Shown here: positions 1-4,750 of the stretch, piece by piece
Position numbering within the stretch: the first letter of the stretch is position 1
Layout of the letters: each line of letters begins with the position of its first letter
NCBI GenBank assembly: GCA_946886925.1
Contig: CAMPJQ010000260.1
Span: forward strand, 1 to 5,016
DNA length: 5,016 bases
Source: an uncultured Terrimonas sp.
Lineage (GTDB): Bacteria > Bacteroidota > Bacteroidia > Chitinophagales > Chitinophagaceae
Reading direction: 5' to 3'
Translations under genes and position numbers: made by a program
The notes under the pieces: generated by a model
Databases searched by the model: none
The model's input: only the letters and a program-made list of their open reading frames with translations
Told to the model about the DNA's origin: nothing

Positions 1-22
1 TATTTGTTTCTTTGTATTCCAT
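1..22 (-). CDS. Possible start of a downstream gene, cut by the window edge
   Basis: An ATG at 22-20 overlaps the TGA stop (24-22) of the preceding minus-strand gene by one base (TGATG), the usual arrangement for translational coupling. It begins M-E-Y-K-E-T-N and stays open to the window edge. A GAGG sequence lies eight bases upstream, inside the end of the preceding gene, and could serve as a ribosome binding site. Only seven codons are visible, so no function can be assigned. If real, the gene forms an operon with the secreted protein before it. The overlap is seen directly; that it is a gene is inferred. Confidence 0.35.
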
Positions 23-762
23 CATTTCATCCTCGACCATATTTCATATATCGGATCGCCACGGGAACTTAAGCCGGAGTGGATCCAGTTGCCATTTTCA
101 ATTTTCCCGTCAAAACTCAGCGAAGCGCCTACCCTGGTACTGTCGCGTGAAAAAAATTCAATGTGTTCTGTATATTTCCCGTTGGTAAAAGTATATATGC
201 CGCCGCCCGTTCCGGAAAATTCTCCCGTTTCTATATTGATGGCCGCCCATTGAAAGCGCGTTCCCGTTAAAAGTTTCAGGGTTCTTCTTGCACGCAGGGG
301 TATATCTCCCATTTTATCTCCCTGTTTACGCTGTGTAATGCGCCAGTTACCTGCCAAATCACTTTTCCCGTTATCCGTTCTCTGCCAATCCGCTTTTGCT
401 CCACCTATATTGCTGGTAAGTATATTGTTATTGATGGAACAATCATATTCAACTGTTTTGCCCACCTGGGTTTTGTCGCTGCTGTTAAACTCTACCTTAA
501 GACTAATTTTGTCGCCCGCGGGGGTAAGAGACCCACCAAAACTATGTATGAATTTTTTATTGACTTTGTCGTATTTTGTAAGCATACAATACCCATCTGC
601 TATAATAAAGCTCTGTTCAATGCTGCCATTGGTGTTGTGCCATGCACCATTCAGCATTGCGGAATCGGCGTATCCGTTCGAAAAACCTTTTGGAATAACT
701 AAACCCGCGAGTAAAAAAACCATGATTACCCCTCCCGTGACATATTGTGACAAGTATTTCAT
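22..762 (-). CDS. Secreted protein with two DUF4488/lipocalin-like repeats
   Basis: This 246-residue protein starts with a signal peptide: Met-Lys-Tyr, a hydrophobic core at about residues 10-24 (GGVIMVFLLAGLVIP), then a polar stretch ending near Ala-Asp-Ser-Ala (32-35). There is no lipobox cysteine, so a free periplasmic or exported protein is likelier than a lipoprotein. The mature part has two related units, one from L-N-G-A-W (37-41) and one from L-A-G-N-W (136-140). The second, with its GTRFQW, GGGIYTF and KYTEHIEF elements, resembles DUF4488/lipocalin-like proteins of Bacteroidetes, whose function is unknown. The reading frame extends upstream to 918, and a Met at 882 has an AGGAG five bases before it. 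I prefer 762 because the signal peptide begins there and a phylum-type promoter at 824-855 would start transcription after 882. It diverges from the nagB-like gene, so a role in amino-sugar or glycan use is possible but only inferred. Confidence 0.75.
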   Translation of the reverse strand: MKYLSQYVTGGVIMVFLLAGLVIPKGFSNGYADSAMLNGAWHNTNGSIEQSFIIADGYCMLTKYDKVNKKFIHSFGGSLTPAGDKISLKVEFNSSDKTQVGKTVEYDCSINNNILTSNIGGAKADWQRTDNGKSDLAGNWRITQRKQGDKMGDIPLRARRTLKLLTGTRFQWAAINIETGEFSGTGGGIYTFTNGKYTEHIEFFSRDSTRVGASLSFDGKIENGNWIHSGLSSRGDPIYEIWSRMK

Positions 763-823
763 ATGAAAATATTTTAAGTATACCGTTGATATTCTACAGG
801 GGTTTATGGAACGGAAAGAACAA

Positions 824-855
824 TAAAGATACCCATCCACAAACGTTTGTCCAAA
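824..855 (-). promoter_or_regulatory. Bacteroidetes-type promoter for the secreted-protein gene
   Basis: Read on the minus strand, TTTG (855-852) is followed by a 20-base spacer and TATCTTTA (831-824). This matches the Bacteroidetes consensus (TTTG, about 19-20 bases, TAnnTTTG) at every defined position but the last. Transcription would begin near 817, leaving a leader of roughly 55 bases before the ATG at 762. That supports the shorter start for the gene. Confidence 0.6.
839..850. promoter_or_regulatory. Perfect 12-base palindrome, LacI/PurR-type operator candidate
   Basis: ACAAACGTTTGT is a perfect inverted repeat centred on CG. Its core matches the central part of the E. coli PurR operator and other LacI/GalR-family sites (AAACGTTT). 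It lies wholly inside the spacer between the -33 and -7 boxes of the minus-strand promoter, where a bound repressor would block RNA polymerase. It is also 106 bases upstream of the nagB-like start, so it could act on both divergent genes. The regulator is not in this window. The palindrome is seen directly; its use as an operator is inferred. Confidence 0.5.
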
Positions 856-956
856 ATTTTGCCTGATATAAAATGAATGCATTTTTACTCCTATCTTGCA
901 GTTTCCTCCCATGAACAACTATTTAAACAATTAAAATATCTAAATCCCAACTGAGC

Positions 957-2864
957 ATGAGTATGGTTGATTCTTTTGAGAAAATTTCCTGCCAGATATT
1001 TCCCGACTTTAAAGCAGGATCCCGGTATACGGCCCGGGAAGTTACCAACCTCATTAAAGAGCGGCAGTCGCAGGGCAAGTCCTGTGTTTTAGGGCTGGCA
1101 ACCGGCTCCACTCCAAAAACGCTGTATGCCGAACTGATCCGGCTGCATAAGGAAGAAGGCGTAAGTTTTAAAAATGTGGTTGTCTTTAATTTAGATGAAT
1201 ATTATCCTATTGATAAGAATGCGCTGCAGAGTTATCATCGCTTCATGAAGATTAACCTTTTCGATCATATTGATATAGACCAAAGCAATTGCCATATACC
1301 CAGCGGTGAGTGGCCAAAGGACGAAGTGAAGCAATATTGCGTTCGTTATGAACAAATGATTGAAGAAGCCGGTGGTATTGACCTGCAGATATTAGGCATT
1401 GGAGTAAACGGGCATATTGGATTTAATGAGCCCGGATCGAGTGTATATTCTAAAACAAGGCTGGTAACGCTTGAAAATTCAACACGGCTGGCCAATTCAT
1501 ACGAATTTGTCAATATTTCACAGGTACCCCGCCTGGCCATTACCGCGGGCATAAGTACCATAATGAAAGCGAAGAAAATATTGCTGATGGCCTGGGGGCA
1601 GTTTAAAGCTCCGGTAGTAAAAGCCGCTGCCGAGGATAATATCACAGAATCCATTCCTGCTTCCTTATTACAGAATCATGATAATTGCACTTTTATACTG
1701 GACGAACTGGCGGCTTCGGAACTTACCCGCATCAAATCGCCCTGGCTTACCGGCGATTGCGAGTGGACACCAAAGCTCATCCGCAGGGCGGTAATTAATG
1801 CGGCTATTAAATTAAATAAGCCGGTATTGAGTTTAACCAACAGCGATTATACCGATAACGGGCTAGGCGATTTGCTGGTAGAAAAAGGTGATGTATACGA
1901 AATTAACCTGCAGGTGTTCTATATGCTGCGCGACAGCATCACCGGCTGGCCGGGAGGCAAACCCAATTCCGATATTCCGCAGCACCCCGAAAGGTCAACC
2001 CCTTATCCTAAAAAAGTGGTTGTATTTTCACCGCACCCCGATGATGATATTATTTCCATGGGCGGAACTTTTCAGCGCCTCCACGACCAGGGACATGAAG
2101 TGCATGTAGCCTACCAGACTTCTGGCAACATTGCCGTCACAGACGAATTTGTGACCCGTTTCATGGACTTTGTAGTAGGTTTTGAAGAAATCGCCGGCAT
2201 TAACAATGAAAAATCAGCACACATCCTGGAGGATGCCCGCCGCTATCTCTCACACAAAAAAACGAACCAGGTAGATACAACAGAAATAAGGAATATTAAA
2301 GGACTTATCCGCAGATGTGAAGCCAAGGCCACCTGCCGGTATGTAGGAGTTGGAGATGAGCGTGCTCATTTTCAGAACCTGCCCTTTTATGAAACAGGCA
2401 CCATTGAAAAGAAGCCGATGGGCGAAGAAGATGTGCAGATAACCATGAAACTACTGCGTGAACTAAAACCACAGCAGGTATATTGCGCCGGCGACCTGGC
2501 CGACCCGCATGGTACGCATAAAGTGTGTCTTGAAATTGTTTTTGAATCGCTCAAAAGAATTAAAGCGGAGGGAGATGAATGGGTGAAGGATTGCTGGGTG
2601 TGGCTCTATAAAGGCGCATGGCAGGAGTGGGATATTACTGAGATAGAAATGGCGATCCCCATGAGCCCGGAGCAGGTGCTTAAAAAGCGTTTTGGCATTT
2701 TCATACACCAGTCGCAAAAAGATTCCGTTCCCTTCCAGGGTACGGATGCCCGTGAGTTCTGGCAACGGGCCGAAGAACGCAACGCCAATACCGCCGATTT
2801 GTACGCTCAACTGGGACTCATTAAATACGCGGCCATGGAAGCATTTGTGAGGTGGCACTATTAA
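957..2864 (+). CDS. nagB: Glucosamine-6-phosphate deaminase (NagB) fused to a PIG-L/LmbE deacetylase-like domain
   Basis: This 635-residue cytoplasmic protein is over twice the length of ordinary NagB (about 266 residues). NagB converts glucosamine-6-phosphate to fructose-6-phosphate and ammonia, the step that sends amino sugars into glycolysis. Residues 1 to about 265 carry the family marks: phosphate-binding GLATGSTP (46-53), FNLDEYY (77-83) with Asp80 at the catalytic base position, and GVNGHIGFNEPG (149-160) with His153 and Glu158. A bridging stretch (about 266-350) leads to a second Rossmann-like domain of the LmbE/PIG-L type: SPHPDDD (358-364), and ADPHGTH (515-521) supplying the second histidine. 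By family analogy His360, Asp363 and His521 bind zinc and Asp362 is the base; the usual HPDDE Glu is Asp364. The long form is annotated as NagB in many Bacteroidetes; the C-terminal substrate is unknown to me. The ATG at 957 lacks a Shine-Dalgarno sequence, normal here; a second Met at 963 is an alternative start. Confidence 0.93.
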   Translation: MSMVDSFEKISCQIFPDFKAGSRYTAREVTNLIKERQSQGKSCVLGLATGSTPKTLYAELIRLHKEEGVSFKNVVVFNLDEYYPIDKNALQSYHRFMKINLFDHIDIDQSNCHIPSGEWPKDEVKQYCVRYEQMIEEAGGIDLQILGIGVNGHIGFNEPGSSVYSKTRLVTLENSTRLANSYEFVNISQVPRLAITAGISTIMKAKKILLMAWGQFKAPVVKAAAEDNITESIPASLLQNHDNCTFILDELAASELTRIKSPWLTGDCEWTPKLIRRAVINAAIKLNKPVLSLTNSDYTDNGLGDLLVEKGDVYEINLQVFYMLRDSITGWPGGKPNSDIPQHPERSTPYPKKVVVFSPHPDDDIISMGGTFQRLHDQGHEVHVAYQTSGNIAVTDEFVTRFMDFVVGFEEIAGINNEKSAHILEDARRYLSHKKTNQVDTTEIRNIKGLIRRCEAKATCRYVGVGDERAHFQNLPFYETGTIEKKPMGEEDVQITMKLLRELKPQQVYCAGDLADPHGTHKVCLEIVFESLKRIKAEGDEWVKDCWVWLYKGAWQEWDITEIEMAIPMSPEQVLKKRFGIFIHQSQKDSVPFQGTDAREFWQRAEERNANTADLYAQLGLIKYAAMEAFVRWHY

Positions 2865-3025
2865 GGGTAAGAGGTCAGATGAGAGAGGTGAAAATAGGTA
2901 AAAGGAAATGTGGGAATTTGAAAATGTGAAAATGCCTGCCCGGTTGAATAGAAGGGTGAAAACGAAACATTGAAAGCCGCACACCTGACAGCTGAAAGCT
3001 GACTGCCGTTCGCTTCTATTATTCT
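2865..3025. repeat. Purine-rich intergenic spacer with short degenerate repeats
   Basis: No gene is seen between the nagB-like stop and the tRNA promoter. The first half is strongly purine-rich on the plus strand and contains a perfect tandem octamer (TGAAAATG twice, 2919-2934), with related TGAAAA units at 2889-2894 and in 2954-2963. The second half has CTGAC at 2985-2989 and 2999-3003 flanking CAGCT-GAA-AGCTG (2989-3001), a small five-pair hairpin. No T-tract follows, so no terminator for the nagB-like gene is evident. Such TGAAAATG and AGCTGA strings look like remains of dispersed intergenic repeats, which is an inference. Confidence 0.45.
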
Positions 3026-3057
3026 TTTGGCATTTTTAGGTTGTCGCCTTATCTTTG
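3026..3057 (+). promoter_or_regulatory. Perfect Bacteroidetes-type promoter for the tRNA-Arg unit
   Basis: TTTG (3026-3029), a spacer of exactly 20 bases, then TATCTTTG (3050-3057) match the Bacteroidetes consensus TTTG / TAnnTTTG at every defined position. Transcription would start near 3063. It would run through the broken tRNA copy (3081-3149) and the intact tRNA-Arg (3193-3266) to the terminator at 3271-3300. No comparable promoter is seen just upstream of the intact tRNA, so this is probably its promoter, giving a precursor with a leader of about 130 bases. Confidence 0.75.
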
Positions 3058-3064
3058 CCGCCCG

Positions 3065-3112
3065 CCTGCAGAAAAAGCAGGTAGCTCAACTGAATATTTA
3101 CCGGCAGGCAGG
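3065..3112. repeat. GC-rich CCTGC/GCAGG palindromic repeats around the broken tRNA
   Basis: CCTGC (3065-3069), a seven-base A-rich loop, and GCAGG (3077-3081) form a small hairpin that replaces the acceptor arm of the pseudo-tRNA. GCAGG recurs twice, overlapping, at 3104-3112 inside the D-loop insert, and GCAGGC (3104-3109) is the exact reverse complement of GCCTGC (3064-3069). CCTGC/GCAGG palindromes of this kind resemble short dispersed intergenic repeats; that these inserted into the tRNA copy is inferred. Confidence 0.45.
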
Positions 3113-3149
3113 GAGTATCCGACTACGGATCAGAAGGTTTTGGGTTTGA
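3081..3149 (+). pseudogene. Broken tRNA-Arg copy with an insertion in the D-loop
   Basis: Bases 3081-3096 match 3199-3214 of the intact tRNA-Arg exactly. After 16 extra bases (3097-3112, TTTACCGGCAGGCAGG), 3113-3149 match 3215-3251 at 34 of 37 positions, including the whole CTACGGA anticodon loop. The copy cannot fold as a tRNA. The D-loop is enlarged, the anticodon stem has a C-A mismatch, the T-stem is destroyed, and the 5' acceptor strand is replaced by part of a CCTGC/GCAGG hairpin with no partner on the 3' side. It is therefore a pseudo-tRNA, made by duplication of the neighbouring gene or left from a tandem pair, and probably still transcribed. Confidence 0.8.
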
Positions 3150-3192
3150 GCAGGAAATAAAAAAAAGTAATTGATAGAAAAGTAAACTGATT

Positions 3193-3266
3193 GGCCCCGT
3201 AGCTCAACTGAATAGAGTATCTGACTACGGATCAGAAGGTTTCAGGTTTGAATCCTGACGGGGTCA
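3193..3266 (+). tRNA. tRNA-Arg(ACG)
   Basis: All four arms fold. The acceptor GGCCCCG pairs with CGGGGTC (one G-U) and A3266 is the discriminator. The D-stem is GCTC/GAGT. The anticodon stem TCTGA/TCAGA closes loop CTACGGA with anticodon ACG. The variable loop has five bases, and T-stem TCAGG/CCTGA closes loop TTTGAAT. Length is 74 bases. The 3' CCA is not encoded (CTCT follows), so it must be added enzymatically. An ACG anticodon is normally converted to ICG by the TadA deaminase and reads CGU, CGC and CGA arginine codons. The gene is followed five bases later by an intrinsic terminator and preceded by a defective copy of itself. Confidence 0.96.
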
Positions 3267-3270
3267 CTCT

Positions 3271-3300
3271 AAAAGTCTCAACAAAAGTTGAGGCTTTTTT
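3271..3300 (+). terminator. Intrinsic terminator after tRNA-Arg
   Basis: AAAAGTCTCAAC (3271-3282) pairs with GTTGAGGCTTTT (3287-3298) through 12 base pairs with one G-T wobble, closing a four-base AAAA loop. A run of six T (3295-3300) overlaps the stem base. It starts four bases after the discriminator of tRNA-Arg and clearly ends that transcript. Confidence 0.92.
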
Positions 3301-3540
3301 GTTGCAGATTGTTGGAATACAACGCGAATGCTTAAACCTGTTTTAATCCTTGTTTATCTACAATCCTCAATCCCTTCCATTTTTATGGAATAGATTGGGA
3401 ATGCAGGCCATGCTATATACGAAGATCCATAGCTATTGTAAATAACCGTGCAAAAGGTGGAAAAAATCTGACTGAATTGCTCTATCAGGATTATGCCCGG
3501 CGAATCTGAAAGATTATTTATGCTACCAATACAGAAAGAA
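3301..3540. other. Gene-poor spacer with no convincing coding sequence
   Basis: Nothing here reads as a recognisable gene. A minus-strand frame of 87 codons (3617-3354) begins with ATG 31 bases after the oxidoreductase stop, but it runs straight through the strong hairpin at 3541-3584, has no ribosome binding site and looks like no family I know. On the plus strand, 3336-3509 is open for 57 codons and ends K-G-G-K-N-L-T-E-L-L-Y-Q-D-Y-A-R-R-I-stop, but has no ATG and no homology I can name. It may be a decayed gene fragment or chance. Confidence 0.4.
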
Positions 3541-3584
3541 AATGGAGTATGCTCATCCTCAAATTTGAGGGTACATACTCCATT
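3541..3584 (-). terminator. Strong 44-base hairpin, probable terminator of the oxidoreductase gene
   Basis: AATGGAGTATG (3541-3551) is the exact reverse complement of CATACTCCATT (3574-3584). Inside sits ATCCTCAAATTTGAGGGT (3555-3572), which is self-complementary with one T-G wobble and contains the perfect 14-base palindrome CCTCAAATTTGAGG. The two stems are separated only by a 3/1 internal loop. Read on the minus strand, the hairpin begins 63 bases after the oxidoreductase stop and is followed by a T-rich run (TTCTTTCTG after the final ATT), so it can end that transcript. The plus-strand side (CTTCATTCG) lacks a T-tract. The structure is certain; terminator function is likely but not proven. 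Confidence 0.65.
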
Positions 3585-3647
3585 CTTCATTCGTTGAAAG
3601 CACACAACAATCATCAATGGCTTGTAAACACCTCAGCGGATGAGCTT

Positions 3648-4565
3648 TTATGGGCGAACGCGGATAATCGTTTTTCCGTTGACCCGGCTGGTTGAATTGA
3701 AGGTGGCAACAGCATCGTTGAGGGTAGATGTATTCCCTATATTCGCCCGCAGACGTCCCTCACGCAGTCGCTGGACGATCTCATTCAACTGGTTTGGATT
3801 TGCTTCCACCACAAAGTCGATTGCCGATCCGTTAGCAGGCCGGGCCTCAATCGGCCCAGCAATGCCCACCAGCGTTCCCCCAGACCTAACAAGGCTTGCG
3901 GACTGATTGGCAATATCCCCACCGAATACATCGAAAACCAAATCTACTTCGCCGACATCCCGCAACGTTTCGTTTTCGAGATCGACATACTCCTGGGCAC
4001 CGGAATCGAGTGCTCTCTGGCGACCCCCTGCGCGCCCGGTGCCGATGACATAAGCACCAACAGCACGTGCGAGTTGGGTCGCCATTGAACCCACCACACC
4101 GGCCGCACCGTGTACAAGAACGGTCTGTCCCGCGCGAAGGCGGCCATGCTCGAACAGCCCCTGCCATGCGGTCAGGCCTGGCATCACGAGAGCTGCGCCA
4201 ACCATGAAGTCAACATCGGCCGGCAGCGGCGCGAGGTTGCGTGCCTCAACTGCCACATACTCAGCCAGCGTACCATCGCGGTACCAGTCCGTGAGGCCGA
4301 ACACACGCTGTCCTAAGGATAGACCCGTTGTTCCATAGCCTATAGAGATGACAATGCCAGCCAGCTCGTGGCCGGGGATTGATGGCGTTCTGTTACGGCC
4401 TGCACGATCGGTCCAGGTCGAGGGCCACGACAGTTCATCCCCTGTCATTGCCGATGCATGAACCTGAACGATAACGTCATTTATCGCTGCTTGCGGCTCA
4501 GGGCGCTCCACAAGCTGCATTCCGGCCTTGCCCGCGGCTTGATCTGTTGCTACTATTGCTTTCAC
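3648..4565 (-). CDS. Zinc-independent NADPH:quinone reductase-type oxidoreductase (MDR superfamily)
   Basis: This 305-residue cytoplasmic enzyme belongs to the medium-chain dehydrogenase/reductase superfamily, quinone oxidoreductase branch, which typically reduces quinones or activated alkenes with NADPH; the substrate here is unknown. An N-terminal GroES-like domain (about 1-120) carries IPGHELAG (63-70). The Rossmann domain has the nucleotide-binding loop VHGAAGVVGS (151-160), followed by a helix and strand ending VIGTGR (173-178). There is no catalytic-zinc cysteine and no structural-zinc cysteine cluster, so it is a zinc-free type. The frame extends to an ATG at 4622, but I choose the GTG at 4565: it is six bases after a perfect AGGAGG, and the protein then begins MKAIVATDQ as in its family. 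Sampled 60-base blocks have 39 and 40 G+C (4081-4140, 4021-4080) against 26 and 29 in nagB (1621-1680, 2041-2100). With the strong ribosome binding site, this suggests horizontal transfer. It diverges from a MocR-type regulator. Confidence 0.9.
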   Translation of the reverse strand: MKAIVATDQAAGKAGMQLVERPEPQAAINDVIVQVHASAMTGDELSWPSTWTDRAGRNRTPSIPGHELAGIVISIGYGTTGLSLGQRVFGLTDWYRDGTLAEYVAVEARNLAPLPADVDFMVGAALVMPGLTAWQGLFEHGRLRAGQTVLVHGAAGVVGSMATQLARAVGAYVIGTGRAGGRQRALDSGAQEYVDLENETLRDVGEVDLVFDVFGGDIANQSASLVRSGGTLVGIAGPIEARPANGSAIDFVVEANPNQLNEIVQRLREGRLRANIGNTSTLNDAVATFNSTSRVNGKTIIRVRP

Positions 4566-4569
4566 AACA

Positions 4570-4577
4570 CACCTCCT
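4570..4577 (-). promoter_or_regulatory. Perfect Shine-Dalgarno sequence deciding the GTG start
   Basis: On the minus strand AGGAGGTG (4577-4570) lies immediately before the GTG at 4565, with six bases between AGGAGG and the start. It fixes the start well inside the longer open frame. Such a strong site is unusual for Bacteroidetes, which rarely depend on Shine-Dalgarno pairing, and supports a foreign origin for the gene. Confidence 0.85.
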
Positions 4578-4657
4578 TTTTTGCTCATCAACAAACACCC
4601 GTTTAAGGAAGTGTTCTTGCAATACACTTTTGTTTTGAACATGATTTTAATATTTAA

Positions 4658-4687
4658 ATTATACAATTGGTCTTATAAATCTGGCAT
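4658..4687 (-). promoter_or_regulatory. Weak candidate sigma-70-like promoter for the oxidoreductase
   Basis: The minus strand has TATAAT (4663-4658) preceded, 18 bases upstream, by ATGCCA (4687-4682), four of six matches to TTGACA. No good TTTG/TAnnTTTG pair is seen for this gene. If used, it is a classic housekeeping promoter of non-Bacteroidetes type, which would fit a transferred gene. The region is AT-rich, so a chance TATAAT is quite possible. Confidence 0.25.
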
Positions 4688-4750
4688 AAAATTAAAGTTT
4701 AACCTGGTTACCTTAGTGGGCCAATTTCAAAATATTCAAGGGTCCAGTTT
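4664..4750. promoter_or_regulatory. Candidate MocR operator: three related CCAATT/CCAGTT half-sites
   Basis: GGGCCAATTT (4718-4727) and GGGTCCAGTTT (4740-4750) are direct repeats whose CCA cores are 23 bases apart, about two helical turns; the second abuts the regulator's ATG. A third copy in the opposite orientation, CAATTGGTC (4664-4672), lies just upstream of the candidate -10 box of the divergent oxidoreductase. MocR-type regulators are known to bind direct repeats in the spacer between themselves and a divergent target. The repeats are seen directly; the link to this regulator is inferred. Confidence 0.4.

Noticed and set aside
846..874. Plus-strand promoter for nagB (TTTG 846-849, TATAAAAT 867-874)
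   Set aside because: The spacer is only 17 bases and the second box does not fit TAnnTTTG; no better pair was found, so the nagB promoter stays undefined.
763..918. Upstream extension of the secreted-protein gene (Met at 882 with AGGAG, or Met at 918)
   Set aside because: It would bury the signal peptide about 40 residues inside the protein and would start before the promoter found at 824-855. The AGGAG before 882 leaves some doubt.
3081..3266. Tandem tRNA-like sequences as attL/attR of an integrated element
   Set aside because: Integration usually duplicates a short 3' tRNA segment with cargo and an integrase between the copies; here the copies are about 100 bases apart with no cargo.
3411..3509. 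Plus-strand residues A-I-V-N-N-R-A-K-G-G-K-N resembling a ParA Walker motif
   Set aside because: The order of glycines and lysine does not form a real KGGxGK motif, no start codon precedes it and it ends soon after; treated as coincidence.
3354..3617. 87-codon minus-strand open frame downstream of the oxidoreductase
   Set aside because: It contains the whole 44-base hairpin, lacks a ribosome binding site and resembles no known family; it lies in a terminator region.
3886..4316. Other open frames on both strands inside the oxidoreductase gene
   Set aside because: High-GC shadow frames of a clearly identified enzyme; no motifs or start signals.
4566..4622. N-terminal extension of the oxidoreductase to ATG 4622
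   Set aside because: The perfect AGGAGG site and the family's usual MKAIV start point to GTG 4565; the extra 19 residues include the ribosome binding site itself.
4611..4627. GTGT-N9-ACAC inverted repeat in the oxidoreductase leader
   Set aside because: Only four complementary bases per arm; expected by chance in a window this size.
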